Assembly (NCBI GenBank): GCA_947624655.1
Contig: CANQLH010000004.1
Span: 18,780-82,779 of the forward strand
Length of the DNA: 64,000 nucleotides
Direction of reading: 5' to 3'
From: an uncultured Clostridia bacterium
GTDB lineage: Bacteria; Bacillota; Clostridia; TANB77; CAG-508
Below the pieces are notes generated by a model. That model saw nothing but the letters and a program-made list of their open reading frames with translations, did no database searches and was not told the DNA's origin. Each line of letters opens with the position of its first letter. Within the stretch, counting starts at the first letter, position 1. The position numbers and the translations under genes were made by a program. Positions 51,448-61,601 of this stretch are shown here, one piece after another.

Positions 51448-52446
51448 TTAGTAACTTGGACAGTACGGTCTATTTCCTGCGTAGGCTGATGTAGGATTCA
51501 TGTATAGCCTGTACGCTTCCAAAGCCTCACGAATCCGTGTTCCTCCACCGTCTCCAACTTCGTATACCCGGCAGAAAAATTGAGCTGCTTCTTCAACTGA
51601 TGTCATGGACTTCAGTATCTCAAGCTTATCATCGTACAAGAATCCTCTATTTGAACAATACAAGATTGCTCTTGCCTGCCCCTCAAAAGAGGTTTCTTCG
51701 TAGCCATTATCCAGAAGCCATCCGACTATATCATTCCACCAATACCCTCCGCCAGCAAGTTCGTTCCACTGGCAGAGGCCGTAATATCCGCTACTATTAA
51801 CCGCTGTTGGGTCAAAGCAGGACTCACAGGCAATATTGCCTATGACACCTGCTGCGGATTCAAGCGTAAATCCCTCGGCGATGAAGAAATCAAACAATGC
51901 CAAGATTCTTTCTTCTGTGGATGACTCTTTATCGATACCGCTAAGAAGCGGATACTGCTGATTTGCGTCAGTACCAGTAGAAGTAACATTTTCGTTGCTA
52001 CGTTCCTGTTGATTTGCTACCTTAAGTTCTATGTCTGGAATAGCCATAATATTTATTGTAGTTTCAATATCATCACTTAAGGAATATTCATTCTCTACTA
52101 TTGGTATTTCAAATGTTTCAATCTGTAGGACCTGTAGGGTGCTTTCTTCGTTTAATGTTATTTCTTCTGGTTGTGCTTCTAGTGTTTCTGCTGGTACTTC
52201 ATCTAATGCTTCTTCTGGCTCTCGAGGTGTTTCTGTTGGTACTTGAGGTGTTTCTGCTGGGACTTGAGGTTGAGAAGGTACAGGGGTGGTAGTTGCGGGG
52301 CACTCAATGAGTATGACCTCATTAGTGTCATAGGTCTGGGTGGTTGGTGCCGAAGTAGTTGGTGCAGTTGCTGTTAAGCTACCCAAGAGCATAGCTATAA
52401 CAGCTACTACAGTCCACTTCAGCAAGGTGAACCGCTGTCTTTTCAT
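51448..52446 (-). CDS. Secreted lysozyme-like protein using standard CGG
   Basis: A 332-residue exported protein: signal peptide (residues 1-28, ending near SLTATAP), a long Pro/Thr/Glu-rich linker (30-160), and a C-terminal Phage_lysozyme2-type domain with AAGVIGNIACESCFDPTAVNSSGYYGLCQW, the Glu being the likely catalytic acid. Codon use is clearly GC-richer. Three in-frame CGG codons read well as Arg (QRF at 52434, CRVY at 51570, TRIR at 51537); recoding the first would stop the protein after eight residues. Start 52446 follows AAGGAGAG. Probably a recent import from a standard-code organism. Confidence 0.75.
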   Translation of the reverse strand: MKRQRFTLLKWTVVAVIAMLLGSLTATAPTTSAPTTQTYDTNEVILIECPATTTPVPSQPQVPAETPQVPTETPREPEEALDEVPAETLEAQPEEITLNEESTLQVLQIETFEIPIVENEYSLSDDIETTINIMAIPDIELKVANQQERSNENVTSTGTDANQQYPLLSGIDKESSTEERILALFDFFIAEGFTLESAAGVIGNIACESCFDPTAVNSSGYYGLCQWNELAGGGYWWNDIVGWLLDNGYEETSFEGQARAILYCSNRGFLYDDKLEILKSMTSVEEAAQFFCRVYEVGDGGGTRIREALEAYRLYMNPTSAYAGNRPYCPSY

Positions 52447-52580
52447 AAACACTCTCCTTATTAGCTTGCTCAATAACCGAGCAAGCAAGTAATACGTATT
52501 TGCAACTTGCAAAATACAATTATATTATATCACATTTGGCTTATTTTGGCAAGATTTACGAAATTTTGTTTCTTTTTCTA

Positions 52581-52609
52581 TTGATTTATTGTAAGATATA
52601 TGCTATATT
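52581..52609 (+). promoter_or_regulatory. Promoter of peptide locus 3
   Basis: TTGATT (52581) and TATATT (52604), spacer 17 bp, upstream of the peptide gene at 52694. Confidence 0.5.
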
Positions 52610-52693
52610 AACTGACATAGGAAATGAACATTGTAGTAGATGTGTTGCCACTGCACTAGATAACTTTTGTTATCAGAAAGTGAGGTGGTGTTT

Positions 52694-52807
52694 ATGAGTT
52701 TTATACTATTTTTAATTTGTGCCTTAATGGCTTTTGCAACAATAAACGTAGCCTTATTGACGATTTTATACATAAAATATGTAAATTCAATAATAGATAA
52801 GGAATAA
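52694..52807 (+). CDS. Small hydrophobic peptide, putative type I toxin (locus 3)
   Basis: A 37-residue peptide with a hydrophobic core (residues 2-27), then a polar, charged tail ending DKE. TGAGGTGG lies upstream of ATG 52694. Same length as the locus 2 peptide. The 5' end of its mRNA and the 5' end of the opposing RNA both begin GGAAATGAA. See locus 1. Confidence 0.6.
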   Translation: MSFILFLICALMAFATINVALLTILYIKYVNSIIDKE

Positions 52808-52900
52808 AATAACAACACATTCTGCTCTCTACCAAATTGCGAATGTGTTGTTATAACTATATGTAGTGGTAACCGCATTCACTGCGGTTATTCATTTCCT
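52805..52900 (-). ncRNA. Putative antisense RNA of peptide locus 3
   Basis: Minus-strand TTGACT (52935-52930) and TATAAT (52912-52907), spacer 17 bp. The RNA would start near 52900 with a small stable hairpin (AACCGCA / TGCGGTT) and end at the central terminator. Confidence 0.55.
52809..52855. terminator. Bidirectional terminator of peptide locus 3
   Basis: Perfect 14-bp stem ATAACAACACATTC / GAATGTGTTGTTAT with a loop starting TGCT. Confidence 0.7.
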
Positions 52901-52968
52901 ATATTTATTATACTTAAATTTTTGTAAAAAGTCAAACTTAATCTAAATTATTTTTTATTTCGTTATAA

Positions 52969-52995
52969 GATAATGGTTTGTTTCAATAGAATAGC
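52969..52995. repeat. Fragment of the palindromic repeat (solo end)
   Basis: GATAATGG plus TTTCAATAGAATAGC matches the outer end of copies A and B in reverse; the rest of the element is absent. Confidence 0.55.
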
Positions 52996-53088
52996 ATTAT
53001 ACTGTAACAAATCTAAGTAGGATTTTATGTAAAAGGTTGAAAATTATTTATTTTTGTTATACTATATTTCAAAAGGAGTGATTAACAA

Positions 53089-53973
53089 ATGATTAAGAAA
53101 GAAACAAATAATAAAGGATTGTCTTTAATCTCATTGATTATAATAATTCTAATTATTATAATCATACTAATATTAGCAATATTGGCTTTAAAAGTTTTAT
53201 CTCCAAATAAGAATACTATTAAAGAAGATGAGAGTATTCCTTCTGTAAGTAAAGAAAATAAAAATAGCATTAATAATAGCAATTTAACTAACTCAAATAC
53301 TAATACAATTTCAAGTAATAATTCTATCTCTACCATTAAATTAAATATTGGAAATAAAGAAAAAATAACAGGAGGAGAATTATTAACAATTAATGATTAT
53401 AAAATACTCATTCCTAGTAAGTTAGTACAAATTGGATATGATATAACTACAGAAAGCGATGCTTTAAAAATAAGAGCAAAAGACAATTCTTATGAATGTG
53501 TATTAGTTCAATTATCAGATAACTATGTTATGCCAACAGAAGAAGAAATTAATGCTTTGTATGATACACCTGAATATAAAAAATTAGATGCTGAAGATTA
53601 TAATTTATATGATGAGACATACGATTTACATTTAGAAAAAGAAGAGCAAATATCTACAAACTATTTTAAAAGTTTAGGATATACTGCTCAAAACTCTCCA
53701 AATTATGTTTTAACTCGCAAAGAACTAAATTCTATTATAGGAAAATACTATTTAGAAGGAGAAAGTAAAAGTAGTGGAACCAATGGATTGTTTCCAGGAT
53801 ATGAATATTATAACTATTATGATTGGGGAAAAACTACGTTATATACAATCCCTAAATATTATAAAGATAGTACATTTGGAGAAGAAACATCTGAACTTTC
53901 AATTTGTTTATACTTATTCGAATATTATAATTCTTCAAATATAAACTTCAATATAGATTTATGGACACTCTAA
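53089..53973 (+). CDS. Pilin-like membrane-anchored protein
   Basis: A 294-residue protein with NKGLSLISLIIIILII near the N-terminus. The Gly followed by a hydrophobic run resembles a type IV prepilin cleavage site, with Ser replacing the usual Glu5. An Asn/Ser-rich linker (50-85) precedes a soluble domain. No pilus genes are nearby; the prepilin peptidase is at 38059. It might instead be a plain membrane-anchored protein. AAAGGAG precedes ATG 53089. Confidence 0.6.
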   Translation: MIKKETNNKGLSLISLIIIILIIIIILILAILALKVLSPNKNTIKEDESIPSVSKENKNSINNSNLTNSNTNTISSNNSISTIKLNIGNKEKITGGELLTINDYKILIPSKLVQIGYDITTESDALKIRAKDNSYECVLVQLSDNYVMPTEEEINALYDTPEYKKLDAEDYNLYDETYDLHLEKEEQISTNYFKSLGYTAQNSPNYVLTRKELNSIIGKYYLEGESKSSGTNGLFPGYEYYNYYDWGKTTLYTIPKYYKDSTFGEETSELSICLYLFEYYNSSNINFNIDLWTL

Positions 53974-54071
53974 TTAGACTATAATATATATTGTTTTGAG
54001 ATATTAAGAAATTAATATCTCTATTTTATTTAATAATAAATTTCTTCGAAAATACTATTAAATAAAAAAAT

Positions 54072-54157
54072 TGGTGCGAGTAATGGGACTTGAACCCATA
54101 CGTGATTGCCACACACGCCCCTCAAACGTGCCTGTCTGCCAGTTCCAGCATACTCGC
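54072..54157 (-). tRNA. tRNA-Leu(GAG)
   Basis: An 86-nt leucine tRNA with encoded CCA. Acceptor GCGAGTA pairs with TACTCGC, anticodon loop TTGAGGG gives GAG, and it has a long variable arm and a GGTTCAAGTCC T arm. Confidence 0.92.
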
Positions 54158-54232
54158 ATACTTCTAACACTTTTGTATTATACCATAACTTTATTTTAAA
54201 ATAAAGTAATTTAGAAAAAAATATGATATAAT

Positions 54233-54262
54233 AACAAGGAACGAGTCAAATTAAATATATTA
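54233..54262. repeat. Fragment of palindromic repeat copy C
   Basis: About 26 bp (AAGGAACGAGTCAAATTAAA onward) identical to the right arm of the element at 32370-32395; no other part is present. Confidence 0.6.
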
Positions 54263-54329
54263 ATTACTAACGTAGCTACTAACCCCATTAATTTGTAACT
54301 ATGATATATATTTTGAAAGGTAAAAATTT

Positions 54330-55212
54330 ATGGATTTAATTTATAAAGTAACAGACAATAGATATGCAAATATAAAAGATTTACTAAGAAGTAAATTTCA
54401 AATATCTTCTAGGCTATATACTAAGCTAAAAAACAATAAACACATATACTTAAATGGAAATAACATCTTCTTTAATGATACATTAAACATAGATGATACA
54501 ATAGAAATAGACTTAAATTTTGAAGAAGAATGTACAAATATTATCCCAACTAAAATGGATTTAGATATTTTATATGAAGATAAATATTTTCTTATACTAA
54601 ACAAACCAAGTAATGTGGCTGTGCATCCTTCTTTAAGACATTTTGATACAAGTTTATCTAATGGAGTTAAATATTATTTTGATAGCATATCTTTAAATAG
54701 AAAAATACGAATTATAAATAGGCTGGATAAAGATACCTCTGGTATAGTTATCTTTGCAAAAAATGAATATATACAAGAAAATTTAACACTTCAAATGAAG
54801 GACAATACCTTTAAGAAAGAGTATATTGCTATACTTGAAGGAATTTTAAGTAAAAAGAAGCGGAATAATAGATGCTCCAATTGCTAGAAAAGATGGAAGT
54901 ATCATTGAAAGATGTATTGATGAAAATGGTCAAAAGGCTATAACACATTATAATATAATTAAAGAAAAAGATAACCTTAGTATTGTACACTTCGTACTTG
55001 AGACTGGTAGAACACATCAAATAAGAGTTCACTCTAAATATATTGGTCATCCAATAGTTGGAGATACTTTATATGGTACTCCATCGAATCTTATATCTAG
55101 GCAAGCTCTTCACGCATATAAAGTGTCTTTTATACATCCAATAACTAAAGAAAAAATGGAAATCGTAGCTCCTCTCCCAGAAGATATAAAAAAGATTATT
55201 GATAAAAGTTAA
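54330..55212 (+). CDS. RluA/RluD-family pseudouridine synthase, one CGG +1 site
   Basis: Enzyme that turns specific uridines of 23S rRNA into pseudouridine; 293 residues. An S4-like N-terminal domain (about 12-60) and the catalytic NRLDKDTSGIVIFAK motif precede the break at AAG CGG (C at 54861). Skipping the C gives KKKGIIDAPIARKDGS, the conserved segment, and then ETGRTHQIRVHSKYIGHPIVGDTLYG. Start ATG 54330 follows GAAAGG. Which RluA-family member it is remains open. Confidence 0.92.
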
Positions 55213-55213
55213 A

Positions 55214-55243
55214 GAACAAAGCGTCTTTTGCACTTTGTTCTTG
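55214..55243. terminator. Terminator between rluD-like gene and rnpB
   Basis: AGAACAAAG / CTTTGTTCT stem with a ten-base loop, then TGCTTT; it lies between convergent transcripts. Confidence 0.7.
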
Positions 55244-55257
55244 CTTTATTTTACATA

Positions 55258-55605
55258 TTATAAAGTAAATCTATAAGCCGGGTTCTGTCAAGAATAGTCA
55301 TTTATCTCGAATATATATCACTATATATCTCTAGCCGCATTTTCAAGGAACCGACGAGCAGTCTTATGTCCTTATCTTCAGCGTTGCTCCAGATGGGGTT
55401 TACACTGACCCAATATGTCACCATATCAGCGGTGAGCTCTTACCTCGCCTTTTCACACTTACCTAAAATTTTTAGGCGTTTATTTTCTGTTGCACTTTCC
55501 TTAAGGTTTCCCTCACTAGACGTTATCTAGCATCTTTGCTCTGTGGGGCCCGGACTTTCCTCATATATTACAAAAAAATATACGCGACTATTCAATTTAC
55601 TTTAG
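55258..55605 (-). ncRNA. rnpB: RNase P RNA
   Basis: Catalytic RNA that matures tRNA 5' ends. Minus strand: GAGGAAAGTCCGGGC near the 5' end, GGTAAGAGCTCACCG in the middle, and GACAGAACCCGGCTTATAG at the 3' end. The outermost strands AAAGTAAAT and ATTTACTTT pair as P1, which sets the ends given here to within a few bases. Confidence 0.93.
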
Positions 55606-55627
55606 TCTTTATTATAAAACAGATTTT

Positions 55628-56644
55628 CTATTTTGTCAAGGAATCCATTTTTATCATTTCTTCTACAATTTGTATTGCATTGCTTGCTGCACCTTTTCTT
55701 AGGTTATCTGCAACCACCCACATATTAATTCCATTTTCAACACTAAAATCTCTTCTTATCCTTCCGACAAAAACTTCATCATGACCAGAAGCTTTTGTTG
55801 CGATAGGATATATGTTTTTACTAACATCATCTTCAACAATAATTCCTTTTGAACTTTTTAAGGCTTCTATAAGTTCTGATAAATCAAAACTTTTTTCAAA
55901 TTCAACATTTATTGATTCACTGTGAGAATTTATTACTGGAACTCTTACAGTAGTTGCTGTTATTCTTAAATCTGGTCTATTCAAAATCTTTCTTGTTTCA
56001 TTTATCATTTTTTCTTCTTCTTTTGAATATCCATTTTCAAGAAATACATCAATATGTGGTAAGCAATTATTAATTATTGGGTATGGGAACTTTTGTAAAT
56101 TATACTCTTCTTCATTTCCATGTTCTAAATCATTTATTCCCTTTAAGCCTGCACCAGATACAGCTTGATAAGTAGAATATACTATCCTTTTTATTTTATA
56201 TTTATCATCAAGAACTTTTAAAGGAACTACTGCTTGAATTGTAGAGCAATTTGGATTTGCAATAATACCTTTATTATTCTTTATTTCGTCACTATTTACC
56301 TCTGGAACAACTAATGGAACATCTTTATCCATTCTCCACGCACTACTGTTATCAACAACTATGCAACCTTTTGAAGCGGCAATTGGAGAGAATTTTTTTG
56401 ATGTATCTCCACCTGCTGAAAAAATTGCAAAGTCAAATCCTTCATCAAACGAATCTTCTTTTAACTCCCTTACTACATACTCTTTACCTTTGAACATTAT
56501 TTTACTTCCTGCTGATTTATATGAAGAAAAAAATACATATTCAGAAATAGGCAAATTTTTTTCCTCTAAAATCTTTCTTGCTATTCTTCCAACAACACCT
56601 GTTGCGCCAACTAATGCTAATTTATATTCTTTATTTTCATTCAT
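55628..56644 (-). CDS. asd: Aspartate-semialdehyde dehydrogenase
   Basis: Second step of the aspartate pathway to lysine, threonine, methionine and diaminopimelate. NADP site LVGATGVVGRIARKIL, catalytic Cys in NPNCSTIQ, and SGAGLKG. The 338-residue length is usual. Start at 56644 (MNENKEYKL) follows AAAGGAATG. It is 20 bp downstream of the aspartate kinase gene, so one operon. Confidence 0.95.
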   Translation of the reverse strand: MNENKEYKLALVGATGVVGRIARKILEEKNLPISEYVFFSSYKSAGSKIMFKGKEYVVRELKEDSFDEGFDFAIFSAGGDTSKKFSPIAASKGCIVVDNSSAWRMDKDVPLVVPEVNSDEIKNNKGIIANPNCSTIQAVVPLKVLDDKYKIKRIVYSTYQAVSGAGLKGINDLEHGNEEEYNLQKFPYPIINNCLPHIDVFLENGYSKEEEKMINETRKILNRPDLRITATTVRVPVINSHSESINVEFEKSFDLSELIEALKSSKGIIVEDDVSKNIYPIATKASGHDEVFVGRIRRDFSVENGINMWVVADNLRKGAASNAIQIVEEMIKMDSLTK

Positions 56645-56673
56645 CATTATCACATTCCTTTCTCAATCTTAAA

Positions 56674-57639
56674 TTATATTTTAAAGAAATTAGAATGTAT
56701 ACATCTAATACTTTCATTTATATATTTTTTATCAACCTTTATAGATATATGATTATTGCATTTTTCAATATCAGTAAATGGTATATTTTTATCTTTTAAA
56801 ATTTTTGCAATATTTTCTTTAACATTAGAATCTAAGTCAATACCAATTACTGAAACGACATCATTATTAGAAGTAACACCAGTTATCTTTGGTAAATTGC
56901 AACAACTATTTTCCAAATTTGTAACTGTTGTTCCTTCTTCATTTGACATACTAGACCTAACAATTAACTTAATATCTTTTTCTTTGGCAATTTTAACAGA
57001 TTTGTTATGAAGAACTCCTGCACCTAAGTTAGAATATTCAAGCATTTCATCGTATGAAATGTTATCTAACTTAATTGCACTACTAACAATTCTAGGATCT
57101 GCTGTATATACCCCATCTACATCTGTGTATATTTCGCAGGAATCAGCATTTAATGCTGCAGCAACAGCGACTGCTGTTGTATCAGAGCCACCTCTTCCAA
57201 GAGTTGTATAATTATTTTGTTCATCAACTCCTTGAAAGCCAGTAATAATTACTATTTTATTTTGAGAAAGTTCTTTTTCGATTCTTTCAGTTTCAACTTT
57301 TGTAATATTTGCATCCCCATAGTTGTTATCTGTAAGCATCTTTACTTGAAAAGCATTTAATGACACTGATGGGATTCCAAGTTTGTCAAATGCCATTGCC
57401 ATTAATGCCACAGACATTTGCTCTCCAACTGTATAGAGCATATCCATCTCTCTTTTTGGTACAGATGGGTTTATCTCATTTGCAAGTGATACTAACTCAT
57501 CCGTAAATTTACCCATTGCAGAAAGAACTAGGACAATTTTCTCTCCTTTTTTATAGTCCTCAACACATCTATTTGCAACATTATATATTCTTTCTTTATT
57601 TGCAACAGATGTTCCTCCAAATTTTTTTACCATTAACAT
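56674..57639 (-). CDS. lysC: Aspartate kinase
   Basis: First step of the same pathway. VKKFGGTSVANKERI, GFQGVDEQN, TLGRGGSDTTAVAVAAAL and YTDVDGVYTADPRIV are intact. At 321 residues it is shorter than the usual 400 or so: the C-terminal regulatory region holds one recognisable ACT-type stretch (VVSVIGIDLDSN...) where two are normal. Feedback control may therefore differ. Start ATG 57639. Confidence 0.92.
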   Translation of the reverse strand: MLMVKKFGGTSVANKERIYNVANRCVEDYKKGEKIVLVLSAMGKFTDELVSLANEINPSVPKREMDMLYTVGEQMSVALMAMAFDKLGIPSVSLNAFQVKMLTDNNYGDANITKVETERIEKELSQNKIVIITGFQGVDEQNNYTTLGRGGSDTTAVAVAAALNADSCEIYTDVDGVYTADPRIVSSAIKLDNISYDEMLEYSNLGAGVLHNKSVKIAKEKDIKLIVRSSMSNEEGTTVTNLENSCCNLPKITGVTSNNDVVSVIGIDLDSNVKENIAKILKDKNIPFTDIEKCNNHISIKVDKKYINESIRCIHSNFFKI

Positions 57640-57761
57640 TTTAAGTCTACCTTCTTCTATTTGCTTAATGCTAATATAATAATATAATTATATATTAAAA
57701 TATTTTATACTATATTATATTATCAATTATAAAAAAAGGTTTGTCAATATTTTTGATACAA

Positions 57762-58410
57762 TTATTTTAAAGAAATATGTATATTACTAACTTCTGCCTT
57801 TAGCTCTCGTGATATTATATTTTGTATTTGCGCAACCTCATCTTGACTAAGTTCTTCTTTTCCAATAATGACGTTTATACTATTTCCATTAACAAAAATA
57901 ATATTTTCCTCAAAACCTTTGGTTGTTAAAAGATTCTCTGCTATCATAATTGCATTTTGCAAATCATTTATTTTATTTATTTCTTCTTGAGCAACACTTT
58001 TTTGTTCTGTATATCCGACTTGAGCTGTCTAATATACTTTTATACCTTTCAATCATTTGCGAATACATTACATTTCTTTCAAGTTTTGATGTAACAAAAT
58101 AATTGCTTCCATCATCAGTTTTTTCACTTTTTATTTCTGCTGATGTATCAGTTGTATCTTCTACATTTACATTTTCTTCCTTACTTATATTTTCATCTGA
58201 AGCACTTTCTTGTAAACTATTTTCATCCACAATATTTGAATTAACAAGTTCTGCATCTCCAATTTGAGCAAGATTTATAGAGTCCTCTATATTGCTCCCT
58301 GTTTCTTCTGCTTTTTGATTATATACTGTACCATAATTTAGATAACCTGCTGTTATTAGCATTAAAGAAATTACTAATAAAGCTAATTGATTTTTCTTCA
58401 AAATTTTCAT
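57762..58410 (-). CDS. spoIIIAH: Stage III sporulation protein AH, one CGG +1 site
   Basis: Forespore-mother-cell channel component that pairs with SpoIIQ. One membrane segment (8-25), an acidic Ser/Glu-rich linker (30-105), then the YscJ-like domain. The break is AGT CGG (C at 58017), giving SSSGYTEQKSVAQEEINKINDLQNA, the family-conserved start of the ring domain. Total 215 residues. Last gene of the operon. Confidence 0.92.
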
Positions 58411-58450
58411 ATACTTCCCTCCATAAGTATAAAATATTTAATAAATTTAA

Positions 58451-59085
58451 TTAATTCATTGGAAAAACTTGCACTTTATGTGTTGGAACCCCTGTTACTG
58501 CCTCAACAGCCGAGATTATATTTGTCTTAACATTAGCATCATCTGCTCCTTCTGCTGTAACTATAACGCCTTCTATCTTTGGATTTACAACTGTTTGAGT
58601 TGCAGGCACATTTGCACCATCTTCGTCTGTAAAAATAACCTCTTTATTTTTCGTTTCTTCTTCAACAGTTCTACTTCCTCCTGCTGAATCTGTTTCTGAT
58701 GTATGTGATACAGAATTATTTTCGTTATACATTGCAATAACTTCGCTTGTTTGTGAATATGTAACAAGTACATTAACTTTTCCGAACACCAGTCATTGTC
58801 TCCAATATATTTTCTATTCTTTTTTCAAGCTCATCTTCTTCATTATTTTTTTTATTAGAAGATGTATCTTCAACTGCAAGATATTTATATTGACTATCAC
58901 TTTTATCCTTATTATCATTTCCGCTTCCCTTTAAGAATCATATTAATTGCAATTAATGTTACAATAAGTATAATTAAAAAAGCTACAAGATTTTCTATTT
59001 TTCTTTTGTCCTTTTTTACCTCTACATCTTGCTGTTTTTCCTTTATAACTAAACTCTTAATCTTATTCATTTGTTCTTTAAACAT
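58451..59085 (-). CDS. spoIIIAG: Stage III sporulation protein AG, two CGG +1 sites
   Basis: Channel ring protein, 210 residues. The membrane segment (about 30-50) precedes AAG CGG (C at 58923; ILKGKGNDNKDKS), and the ring domain contains GTT CGG (C at 58784; TGVGKVNVLVTYSQTSE). The C-terminus EGVIVTAEGADDANVKTNIISAVEAVTGVPTHKVQV is the SpoIIIAG signature. ATG 59085 follows GGGAGG. Confidence 0.92.
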
Positions 59086-59120
59086 TAATTTTACCTCCCT
59101 ACATAAAAATGTCACATAGC

Positions 59121-59717
59121 TTAAATTGAATTTACTTTAATGCATTCAAAATCAGTACCGTAATTTTCTTGTAAAAAGTTCTTTATCTTTTCTATTTCTT
59201 GCCTTGATAAGTTATTATCTTTATTCTTAGAAGTACCATTCCCAATTTCAACTTTATTAATTTGAATATTGGTTTCAGCCGTATTTGTATCACTTTTTTC
59301 TTCTTTATCAGCAGATAAACTTATTGCTTTTATCTTTCCTGTTTCTAGGTCAATGTCTAATTCTACGTTACTTATACTAAATCCCATATTCTCTATATCA
59401 CTTTTTAACTGTTTTTTTATTTCTTGTTTATATGTATTTTCTATTGAGTTTGCTGTTACATTATTAAATTCATTTTCAAGAGACTTATATTCGTCTGTTG
59501 ATGTAAAATAATCTTCATATTTTGAATAATCAACCTTTAGATTTGAACCTGTTATTCCTGTTATTACTGGCGAAATTATAGTATACAGTATGTATATACC
59601 AATTACAGTTTTTATGTATTTTTTGGAATTTCCACTTGGCAGTATCATTTCAATTATTGTTGCAATTATCACAGCTATTATTACTTGTTCTGCCCATGAA
59701 CTTATAAAATTTATCAT
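59121..59717 (-). CDS. spoIIIAF: Stage III sporulation protein AF
   Basis: A 198-residue protein with two N-terminal membrane segments (about 10-24 and 36-56) and a soluble ring-like domain ending FLQENYGTDFECI. MINFISSWAEQVIIAVIIATIIEMILP is typical. It overlaps the end of spoIIIAE by four bases. No in-frame CGG. Confidence 0.92.
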   Translation of the reverse strand: MINFISSWAEQVIIAVIIATIIEMILPSGNSKKYIKTVIGIYILYTIISPVITGITGSNLKVDYSKYEDYFTSTDEYKSLENEFNNVTANSIENTYKQEIKKQLKSDIENMGFSISNVELDIDLETGKIKAISLSADKEEKSDTNTAETNIQINKVEIGNGTSKNKDNNLSRQEIEKIKNFLQENYGTDFECIKVNSI

Positions 59718-60863
59718 CTGTACATCATCCCACTATTTGTTATTTTAATTACAAGAGTTAAGCCTATCATTAACATTACAGAAATTGCACAAATCATACC
59801 CAGAAGTATTTTAAATGTATCTCCTACTTGTTCTAAAACTGATACAATTTTTTTATCTGCAATAGGCTCACTTAAGGCAGCTGTTAGGTTAAATGCAACT
59901 GACATTATAGCAATTTTTATTATAGGAATTATGCAAATAGAAATTACAACAATTATTCCAATAAACCCTATTGCATTTTTTAATATATTGCTACATCCAA
60001 GTACTGCATCAACAGTTTCTCCAAGTAATTTTCCAACTACTGGAACAGCACTTGTTACAACAGCTTTTGTAGTTTTTAAAGTTATTCCATCAACGCTACT
60101 TGTTAAGCTTCCCTCTAAAGATAATACTCCGTGTAAATATTGTAAGTGTTATTCCAAGTATCCATATAACTGATGACTTGAAGAATTTAGAAAGCTTATT
60201 TATTTGTATCTTATCAGATATTTTTGAAACTATACCAAGTGTTGTACCTATTAAAATAAGTGGTAATAAAACCGTAGATATTGTATTTCCAATAAGTGTT
60301 ATGATTATAAGAAGAACTGGCTCAATAGCAGATGCTGTAACAATGTTACCCGTTGTTATCATTAGTGCTAAAAGTATCGGAAGCAAAGAATTTAAAAAGC
60401 CCACTAGATTATTTACTGTATCTTTTATAAGAACTATTACTTCAGAAAAGTTTGCCATTACTAATGTAACAATAAGTATGTATTGTACATAATATGTTAT
60501 TTGACCTATTTCATTATTGCCAAGTCCATCACTTATATTTTTTATTATGCTATGTATTACAATTATAACTAGAATATATCCAAGAGTTCTTATTGTATTT
60601 ATAACTTCTTTTCCAGTTATTTTTATAATTCCTTTCATTATCCCATTAGCTTCAATCTTTCCCGTTATTGCATCTTTGTACATCTTTTTTAAATCTAAGC
60701 CGTCAAATGCATTTTTTGTATAGTCTTCTGATTCTTTTATAAAATCGGAAATTCCAAGAGTTTCTTCTTGTTCTTTTAATGTTTCATTTGTATCTACCGC
60801 ATATGTAACATTTGTATATTGAATTACAAGAATGAAAAAAATTATAAACAATATCTTTTTCAT
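59714..60863 (-). CDS. spoIIIAE: Stage III sporulation protein AE, one CGG +1 site
   Basis: Large membrane protein of the SpoIIIA-SpoIIQ channel, 382 residues. A signal-like N-terminus (4-22) is followed by eight or so hydrophobic segments. The break is ACA CGG (C at 60131), giving LTIFTGVLSLEGSLTSSVDGITLKTTK, the best conserved stretch of the family. The end is MSVAFNLTAALSEPIADKK... with two more membrane segments. Confidence 0.93.
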
Positions 60864-60884
60864 AAATTCCTCTTTCTCTTTTGT

Positions 60885-61283
60885 TTAAGGTAAAATTTCA
60901 AGCAATGTTTCAAGCATTGAAGAAATTATCGGAATTGACATAGCTATAATTATTACCTTGCCTCCAATATCTACTTTTGCACCTATTGCTCCTTCTCCTG
61001 AATCTTTACAAATACTTACTGCAAATTCTGTTAAAAATGCTATTCCTGTAATTTTAATAAGTATTTTTAAAAATTCCTGACTACCATTCATTTTATTAGC
61101 TAAATTATTTAAAAGTGATATTATTCCTGTAAGTTTGTCCATAAGTAAAAAAAGTATAAGTGCACTTGCAATCAAAGATATGTATACAGCAAATTCTGGT
61201 TTATATTGTTTTATTATTATTATCATTATAACTGCTGATATTGCAATTCCTATTATCTTAATTATTTCCATAATAAAATTCAT
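60885..61283 (-). CDS. spoIIIAD: Stage III sporulation protein AD
   Basis: Membrane protein of 132 residues with four hydrophobic segments: EIIKIIGIAISAVIMII, FAVYISLIASALILFLL, LKILIKITGIAFLTEFAVSICKDSGEGAIGAKVD and a last helix. The CKDSGE motif is typical. GGAGG is two bases from ATG 61283; an in-frame ATG at 61271 (MEIIKIIG) matches the family start better but is farther away. Confidence 0.92.
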   Translation of the reverse strand: MNFIMEIIKIIGIAISAVIMIIIIKQYKPEFAVYISLIASALILFLLMDKLTGIISLLNNLANKMNGSQEFLKILIKITGIAFLTEFAVSICKDSGEGAIGAKVDIGGKVIIIAMSIPIISSMLETLLEILP

Positions 61284-61368
61284 TTCCTCCTTAGCTTTTC
61301 AAAAATACTTTGTAATTGCTTTTATTTTTTGAAATTTGCTTAGGCATTTAGTACTCTTACCATAACGT

Positions 61369-61563
61369 TTATAAATCAAATATGGTTCTAACTGTATTAA
61401 ATAATGTACTTATCTCTTGAATTACCATAGTAAGAACAATAACAAGTCCTGCAAGTGTTGTCATCATTGCTTGGTCTTCTCTCCCTGCACGAACCAGTAC
61501 CTGATGTAATACCGCAACTAATATTCCAATTGCAGCTATTTTAAATAGTAAATCAATATCCAA
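61369..61563 (-). CDS. spoIIIAC: Stage III sporulation protein AC
   Basis: A 64-residue protein with two membrane segments: LLFKIAAIGILVAVLHQVL and MMTTLAGLVIVLTMVIQEI. VLVRAGREDQAMMTTLAG between them is conserved. Usual size. Confidence 0.94.
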   Translation of the reverse strand: MDIDLLFKIAAIGILVAVLHQVLVRAGREDQAMMTTLAGLVIVLTMVIQEISTLFNTVRTIFDL

Positions 61564-61601
61564 AATTTTCGCCTCCCATTCTTAAATTAAAGCTAATATT
61601 T

